Assembly (NCBI GenBank): GCA_029060025.1
Contig: JAIDUV010000021.1
Coordinates: 1-58,357, forward strand
DNA length: 58,357 bases
Direction: 5' to 3'
Source of the DNA: Clostridia bacterium
GTDB lineage: Bacteria > Bacillota > Clostridia > Christensenellales > UBA3700
The notes under the pieces are model-generated. The model saw nothing but the letters and a program-made list of their open reading frames with translations. It did not search any database and had not been told where the DNA came from. The position numbers and the translations under genes were made by a program. This document shows positions 53,753 through 58,357 of the stretch, piece by piece. Position 1 is the first letter of the stretch. Every line of letters begins with the position of its first letter.

Positions 53753-55171
53753 TTATTTTTTCAAACTTTCGTGATACATTTCCACTGCGCTGTCGATACC
53801 CTTGTGGGTTGCATTGCTGGAATACTTGTCTATCTCGGCAGCATTCTTTACGTCGTGATGTAACGATAGCGCGCCGTTGAGACAACCGCCGTCGCAAGCC
53901 ATACCCTCAAAGAAGTTGGCAGTCGTCTTGTTGAATTTGAGTTTGAGAAGATTGGCTCTACACTCGTCAATACCGCTCATTGCCACAGGCTCTACGCCCT
54001 CTGCAAGTTTTGCTATATCTGCGGAAATACCGCCGCACTTTGCAAATACTCTGCCCATATCCGAAGCGTCGTCGATATTCATTTCTTCCTGCACGAGCAA
54101 ATCTACGTTACGCGCATCCAAAAGCGCTTGCAACTCCTCGAAAGAAATCACGCTGTCGATTGCGCCTTGCGTCTTCTCCATTCTAAACTCAAGTTTTTTG
54201 CTTGTGCAAGGTCCGATAAATACAGTCTTGATACCTGGATATTTGCGCTTGAGCAACATTGCCGTCTCCACCATAGGCGAAGGCGAGGAAGATATGTATT
54301 TGACGAGTTCTGGGAAATTCTTCTCAATAAACATAACGAACGAAGGACAGCAAGAAGTCGTCATTATCTTCTTTTCTTCAAATTCTTTAGCCTCTTTATA
54401 CAGCGTGATGTCTGCGCCCAAAGCCGCTTCGTATACTCTGTCGAAGCCCAATTTCTTGATACCAGTGACGAGTTGTCCGAAAGTAGCAGGCTTGAACTGC
54501 GACGCTATAGCGGGGGCTATGATTGCAAATACTCTGCCGTTGTTTTCCTTGGCGTCCTTGAGTATATCCAAGGTGTCGATAAGGAATGATTTGTCGACGA
54601 TTGCGCCAAAAGGACAGTTGTATACGCACGCTCCGCAAGCAATGCACTTGTCATTGTCAATCTTTGCTCTGTCGTATTCGTCCATAGACAGCGCCTTGAC
54701 CTTGCAACTTTTTATGCAAGGACGCGACTGCTCTATTATCGCGTCGTAAGGACACGACTTGGCGCATCTGCCGCACTTGATACACTTTTCCATATCAATG
54801 ACAGGCTTGTTGTCAACAATAGTGATTGCGTCCTTTGGACAAGCCTCTTGGCATTTGTGGACTATACAGCCTCTGCAAGCGGGAGTGATATACATACCGC
54901 TGATAGGACAGGAGTCGCACGCCGCTTCGATTACTTCCACGATATTGGGATTGCTCTTGTCACCGCCGAGCGCCAACTTGATTCTCTCTTGAACGATTGC
55001 GCGCTCTTTGTAAATACAACATCTAAAACTTGGCTTTGGTCCGGGAGAAATCGCCTTGGGAATATCCATATATATCTGCGACATATCCCCTTTGTCGTAC
55101 GCCTCTACCAATTGTTTGAGAACTTCGTATTTGAGTACCTGCACCCTTGTGTCAAACTTACTTTTACTCAT
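53753..55171 (-). CDS. Monomeric [FeFe] hydrogenase (ferredoxin-domain containing)
   Basis: 472 residues. Ferredoxin-type [4Fe-4S] motifs at 99-112 (CRGCIVHKCQEACP), 130-141 and 176-187, then the H-cluster: L1 TSCCPS (272-277), L2 GPCTSKKLE (320-328), L3 GMACDGGC (423-430). These variants fit the group B monomeric enzymes of anaerobic Firmicutes, with partner electron carrier unknown. The maturases HydE, HydF and HydG are not in this window. CGAGG site. 12 bases downstream of the yfcE gene, so they may share a transcript. Confidence 0.94.
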   Translation of the reverse strand: MSKSKFDTRVQVLKYEVLKQLVEAYDKGDMSQIYMDIPKAISPGPKPSFRCCIYKERAIVQERIKLALGGDKSNPNIVEVIEAACDSCPISGMYITPACRGCIVHKCQEACPKDAITIVDNKPVIDMEKCIKCGRCAKSCPYDAIIEQSRPCIKSCKVKALSMDEYDRAKIDNDKCIACGACVYNCPFGAIVDKSFLIDTLDILKDAKENNGRVFAIIAPAIASQFKPATFGQLVTGIKKLGFDRVYEAALGADITLYKEAKEFEEKKIMTTSCCPSFVMFIEKNFPELVKYISSSPSPMVETAMLLKRKYPGIKTVFIGPCTSKKLEFRMEKTQGAIDSVISFEELQALLDARNVDLLVQEEMNIDDASDMGRVFAKCGGISADIAKLAEGVEPVAMSGIDECRANLLKLKFNKTTANFFEGMACDGGCLNGALSLHHDVKNAAEIDKYSSNATHKGIDSAVEMYHESLKK

Positions 55172-55183
55172 AATTACCTCGAT

Positions 55184-55723
55184 TTATTTTATCTTTTTGC
55201 TATCCAATATATTACCGTCAACGTCTTTGAGTGTAATAATATTGTCTTGTATTGTCAAATAACTGTGCGCCGTGCCGTCTTTAGGCAAAGACAGCGAACC
55301 TGCATTTGCTACTACTACGCCGCCCACGGTATCAATAAAACCTGTGTGGAAATGTCCGTAACACATCACGTCTCCCGCATTGACTGGCATATTGTCTTTG
55401 TTGAACTTATGTCCGTGCGTAAGCGTGATCTTTAGCCCATCTGCAAAGATCTGCGAAAACTCGCTGAAATCAAACTCGCTGATAAGCGTGTCAACTTCGC
55501 TGTCGCAATTGCCCTTGATCACCAAAAGCCTGTCTTTGAGAGAATTGAGTGTCTCCGCCACTTGCAATGGAGCATAGTCTTTTGGAAAAGGATTACGCGG
55601 TCCGTGATTGTAGATATCCCCCAAAAGCACGAGTAAGTCTCCCTGCTCTTTTGCAAATATCTCTTTTATCTTTTGAGCGTAATAACTTGAGCCGTGCAAA
55701 TCGGACGCTATTATTATCTTCAT
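55184..55723 (-). CDS. yfcE: YfcE-family metallophosphoesterase
   Basis: 179 residues. Calcineurin-like motifs: D-x-H in ASDLHGSSYY, GD in LLGDIYNHGP, GNCDSE, and H in THGHKFNK and YGHFHTGF. MJ0936/YfcE-type phosphodiesterase, broad in vitro activity; the cellular substrate is unclear. AAAGGAG site. Ahead of the hydrogenase. Confidence 0.92.
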   Translation of the reverse strand: MKIIIASDLHGSSYYAQKIKEIFAKEQGDLLVLLGDIYNHGPRNPFPKDYAPLQVAETLNSLKDRLLVIKGNCDSEVDTLISEFDFSEFSQIFADGLKITLTHGHKFNKDNMPVNAGDVMCYGHFHTGFIDTVGGVVVANAGSLSLPKDGTAHSYLTIQDNIITLKDVDGNILDSKKIK

Positions 55724-55767
55724 ATATTCTCCTTTTCCGCTATATTCGCCTACGGCGAGTTATGGAT

Positions 55768-55806
55768 GAGATTTCTCCATTCCACTTCGTTTCAGTCGAA
55801 ATGACA
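55768..55806. repeat. Dispersed REP-like repeat
   Basis: GAGATTTCTCCATTCCAC start and GTCGAAATGACAAAAAAT end. Confidence 0.7.
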
Positions 55807-55942
55807 AAAAATCATTTCATTATATTACAATGTTTGCGCGAGAGCGGAGAGTGCTGTTATTTTTGTCCGTGCGCCGACAACCGAGCGGTGAGCGTACTTG
55901 CCGTACGTGACCCCGAGGGCGTATCAGGCGTTAGGGCAAAAA

Positions 55943-55962
55943 GAGCGGCGCTATACGCGCTC
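55943..55962 (-). terminator. Terminator of the aminotransferase gene
   Basis: A GAGCG/CGCTC stem with a short inner stem, just past the aminotransferase stop. On the minus strand five T follow. Confidence 0.7.
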
Positions 55963-55969
55963 GCCTTTA

Positions 55970-57232
55970 TTACTTCTCAAGCAGTTTTTCGACGCAAGCA
56001 AGTTTAACACAGCAAGTAAGAATTTGCGTTGCGACAATAAGGTCACTATCCGACGTAAAGGTCGGAGCAATTCTCAAAGTTCTGTCGTTGACGTCTCTGC
56101 CGTATGGGAAGGGAGCGCCTGCCGCCGTCAAAGTCAAACCTGCCGTCTTGCAAAGCATACATACTCTTTTTGCGCAACCGTCAAGCACATCCAACGTGAT
56201 AAAGTATCCGCCGTTGGGATTTGTCCAAGTTGCTATACCGCTATCTTCGCCAAAACTGTCTTCAAAGGCTCTCAAGAGCGTGTCAAACTTGGGTTTGATA
56301 ATCTCCCTTTGTTTTTTCATTATCTCGCGTACGTTGTCCATATCTTTCAAGAAAAGGTAATGGATATACTGCCATACTTTGTTGTAACTGATAGTCTGCA
56401 TAGTCATATGTGAAAGAATGTCTTTGACGTTGTTGACACTCGTCGCGATACAACTTACGCCCGCGCCAGCCATCGTGACTTTTGACGTAGATGCAAATTG
56501 ATATACCCTGTCTTCCGTGCCTGCTTCTTTGCAAAGTTCCATTATATTTGCCAAGGTGTCGGGAGTGTCAGTCAAATCGTGCACAACGTAGGCGTTGTCC
56601 CAGAAAATTCTAAAGTCCTTTGCCTTTGTCTTCATACTTGCAAGACGCTTGACGACCTCGTCGGAATAAGTTACGCCGGTGGGGTTGGAATACTTTGGTA
56701 CGCACCATATACCCTTGATACTTTCGTCGTTGGCAACAAGTTGCTCTACGAGATCCATATTGGGTCCGTGGTCGTCCATAGGTACGTTTATCATTTCAAT
56801 ACCGAAATGCTCGCATATCGCAAAGTGACGGTCATATCCCGGTACCGGACAGAGAAACTTGACTGCCGTCTTATTCCAAGGCGCGCCACCCATTATGCCA
56901 AACTGCAACGCTCTTTGAATCGTGTCATACATAAGGTTGAGCGAACTGCTACCGCCCAAAATAACTTCGTTGGTATTTACGCCCAACATTTGAGCAAAGA
57001 TTTTTTTCAACTCGGGTATACCGTCGAGCATACCGTAATTGCGGTAACTCTTAGGCATATTCTCTATGCCTTCCATATTCAACATTGGCATAGCAATATC
57101 AAGTTGCTCGTTGCAAGGCTTACCTCTTGCGATATCCACGCTGTAGCCCTGCGATACGAGATTGTCGTATTCGTTCTTTTGCAAATCGTAAATCTGTTGA
57201 AGTTCTTCTTTTGACAACTGACTGTAGTTCAT
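55970..57232 (-). CDS. PLP-dependent aminotransferase, aspartate-aminotransferase-like (PF12897 type)
   Basis: 420 residues. N-terminal NYSQLSKEELQQIYDLQKNEYDN and DIARGKPCNEQLD, PLP-contacting GGSSSLNLMYD, NPTG in KYSNPTGVTYS and the Schiff-base lysine in FASTSKVTMAGAGVS. This layout is that of the unusual Asp/Ala aminotransferase family, distinct from AspC. Donor probably aspartate or alanine. The ATG at 57232 follows GGAGAG by five bases. Own terminator; no obvious operon partner. Confidence 0.88.
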   Translation of the reverse strand: MNYSQLSKEELQQIYDLQKNEYDNLVSQGYSVDIARGKPCNEQLDIAMPMLNMEGIENMPKSYRNYGMLDGIPELKKIFAQMLGVNTNEVILGGSSSLNLMYDTIQRALQFGIMGGAPWNKTAVKFLCPVPGYDRHFAICEHFGIEMINVPMDDHGPNMDLVEQLVANDESIKGIWCVPKYSNPTGVTYSDEVVKRLASMKTKAKDFRIFWDNAYVVHDLTDTPDTLANIMELCKEAGTEDRVYQFASTSKVTMAGAGVSCIATSVNNVKDILSHMTMQTISYNKVWQYIHYLFLKDMDNVREIMKKQREIIKPKFDTLLRAFEDSFGEDSGIATWTNPNGGYFITLDVLDGCAKRVCMLCKTAGLTLTAAGAPFPYGRDVNDRTLRIAPTFTSDSDLIVATQILTCCVKLACVEKLLEK

Positions 57233-57341
57233 AAACACTCTCCATATTTTTTTATTATTTTAGCATATCAATGCAACTCTTGCAAGGTTTTTGAATATTT
57301 TCCTTTATTTCCTAATGGATTAGACCTCTCGACTGCGACGT

Positions 57342-58357
57342 TTAGTTTTCCTCTTTGCGATTGCGGAATATCAATCTTATAGGACTGCCTTTAAATTCAA
57401 AGGTCTTGCGAAGCGTATTTTCCAAGTATCTCTCGTAACTGAAGTGCATAAGATTGCTGTCGTTGACGAAAAATACGAAAGTCGGCGGCTGGATGCCCCC
57501 TTGCGTGACGTAGTATATCTTAAGCCTCTTACCGTTGTGCGACGGCGGTTCAACTGCGACGACTGCGTCTGCAATAATATCGTTGAGCAATCCCGTCTGC
57601 ACTCGGCGCACAGACTGCTCGTATACCTCGCTTGCCAACGCAAGTATCTTGTCTACGCGCTGTCCTGTCAACGCAGATACGTAAATTGATTGGAAATAAT
57701 CCATAAATTTGAGATCGCCCTGCATCTTTTTGTTGAACGTGTTGATGGTGAAAGTATCTTTCTCTACGGCGTCCCATTTGTTCATAACTATCACAGACGG
57801 CTTGCCTTGCTCGTGAACGTAACCGCATATCTTGATGTCTTGCTCGCTCATTCCCGCCTCGGCGTCTATGACAATGAGCACTATGTCCGCCCGCCTGATT
57901 GCCGCCAACGAACGCAATACGGAATACTGCTCAATTCCCTCGTCTACGGCGCTCTTCTTGCGAATACCCGCAGTGTCGATAAGATTGAATTTCTTTCCGT
58001 TCCATTCAAACGCAGTGTCGATGGCGTCTCTTGTCGTGCCTGCTATATCGCTGACGATAACTCTCTCGTACCCCAAAAGTTTGTTGGTGATAGAACTCTT
58101 GCCGGCATTGGGCTTGCCTACTATGGCAATGTTGATTATCTCTTCTTCCTCGTCGGGATTGCTCTTTGGCAGATTTTCCGTCACGATATCCAATAAGTCT
58201 CCTATGCCCTTGGACTGCTCGGCAGATACTCCCACGACGTCTCCCACACCCAAGGAATAAAAATCGTAAATCGCGTCTTGCTCATTGTTGTCAAGTTTGT
58301 TGACGGCAATCGTGACCGGCTTGTTGCTCGTACGCAAAAACTCGGCAACTTCAATAT
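57342..58357 (-). CDS. der: Ribosome-biogenesis GTPase Der (EngA), 3' part, continues beyond window
   Basis: About 338 codons; the 5' end runs off the right edge. The end of the first GTPase domain (SNKPVTIAVNKLDN: NKxD), the whole second domain (GKPNAGKSSITNKLLG, DTAGIRKK, NKWD) and the C-terminal KH-like domain (about 240-330) are present. Der has two tandem GTPase domains and is needed for 50S assembly. The reading IEVAEFLRTSNKP continues to the edge. Confidence 0.95.
   Translation of the reverse strand, partial: IEVAEFLRTSNKPVTIAVNKLDNNEQDAIYDFYSLGVGDVVGVSAEQSKGIGDLLDIVTENLPKSNPDEEEEIINIAIVGKPNAGKSSITNKLLGYERVIVSDIAGTTRDAIDTAFEWNGKKFNLIDTAGIRKKSAVDEGIEQYSVLRSLAAIRRADIVLIVIDAEAGMSEQDIKICGYVHEQGKPSVIVMNKWDAVEKDTFTINTFNKKMQGDLKFMDYFQSIYVSALTGQRVDKILALASEVYEQSVRRVQTGLLNDIIADAVVAVEPPSHNGKRLKIYYVTQGGIQPPTFVFFVNDSNLMHFSYERYLENTLRKTFEFKGSPIRLIFRNRKEEN

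Overview
The window looks like chromosome from a low-GC, Gram-positive, anaerobic member of the Clostridia, probably an uncultured gut lineage. Support: near-consensus sigma-A promoters (TTGACA-N17-TATAAT occurs several times), GGAGG-type ribosome binding sites with ATG/GTG/TTG starts, an FMN riboswitch on ribU, a yybP-ykoY Mn riboswitch on mntP, KtrAB-type potassium uptake, a monomeric [FeFe] hydrogenase and very large surface proteins. About four fifths of the genes lie on the minus strand, so replication probably runs from the right end toward the left.

Layout. 1-405: non-coding, with a cluster of DnaA boxes. 406-10.1 kb: housekeeping genes, namely NADP-isocitrate dehydrogenase, an envelope cassette (alpha/beta hydrolase, membrane-anchored MurF-like ligase, Ddl), the t6A genes tsaE, tsaB and rimI, riboswitch-controlled ribU, rsfS and a nadD-yqeK fusion. 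10.2-13.3 kb: two membrane proteins and a two-component system. 13.4-20.3 kb: a redox island (FMN reductase, flavodoxin lipoprotein, aldo/keto reductase, CMD-cupin fusion, SDR, LysR, serine hydrolase, second LysR). 20.4-27.1 kb: a visibly AT-richer defence island with a LlaJI/McrBC-like restriction system (HTH regulator, beta-class N-MTase, C5-MTase, McrB-like GTPase, LlaJI-type nuclease, coiled-coil membrane protein), with apparent gene fragments at both edges. 27.2-35.7 kb: RlmD-type rRNA methylase, a 43-residue protein, a radical SAM enzyme, a fused ABC exporter, a low-complexity membrane protein, a small protein carrying a domain shared with a giant surface protein, a TSCPD protein and a PfkB kinase. 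36-41.8 kb: a 1941-residue membrane-anchored repeat protein. 42-44.9 kb: ktrB, ktrA and a methyltransferase. 45.1-46.0 kb: five tRNAs (Val, Gly, Cys, Leu, Pro); the last two carry duplicated 3' ends next to a small shared element. 46.1-47.3 kb: VOC protein and mntP. 47.6-52.4 kb: a 1617-residue surface protein. 52.4-53.1 kb: non-coding repeats, including a MITE-like inverted repeat. 53.1-58.36 kb: DUF6512-like protein, hydrogenase, YfcE phosphodiesterase, aminotransferase and the 3' part of der.

The items most worth following up are: (i) the tRNA T-loop-targeted small element; (ii) a ~100-residue domain found both free-standing and as the cytoplasmic tail of the 1617-residue surface protein; (iii) the six-module 1941-residue protein; (iv) the LlaJI-like system with mixed methyltransferase classes and a coiled-coil membrane partner; (v) the membrane-anchored MurF/Ddl/hydrolase cassette. 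All identifications rest on reading motifs and gene order; no database search was run.
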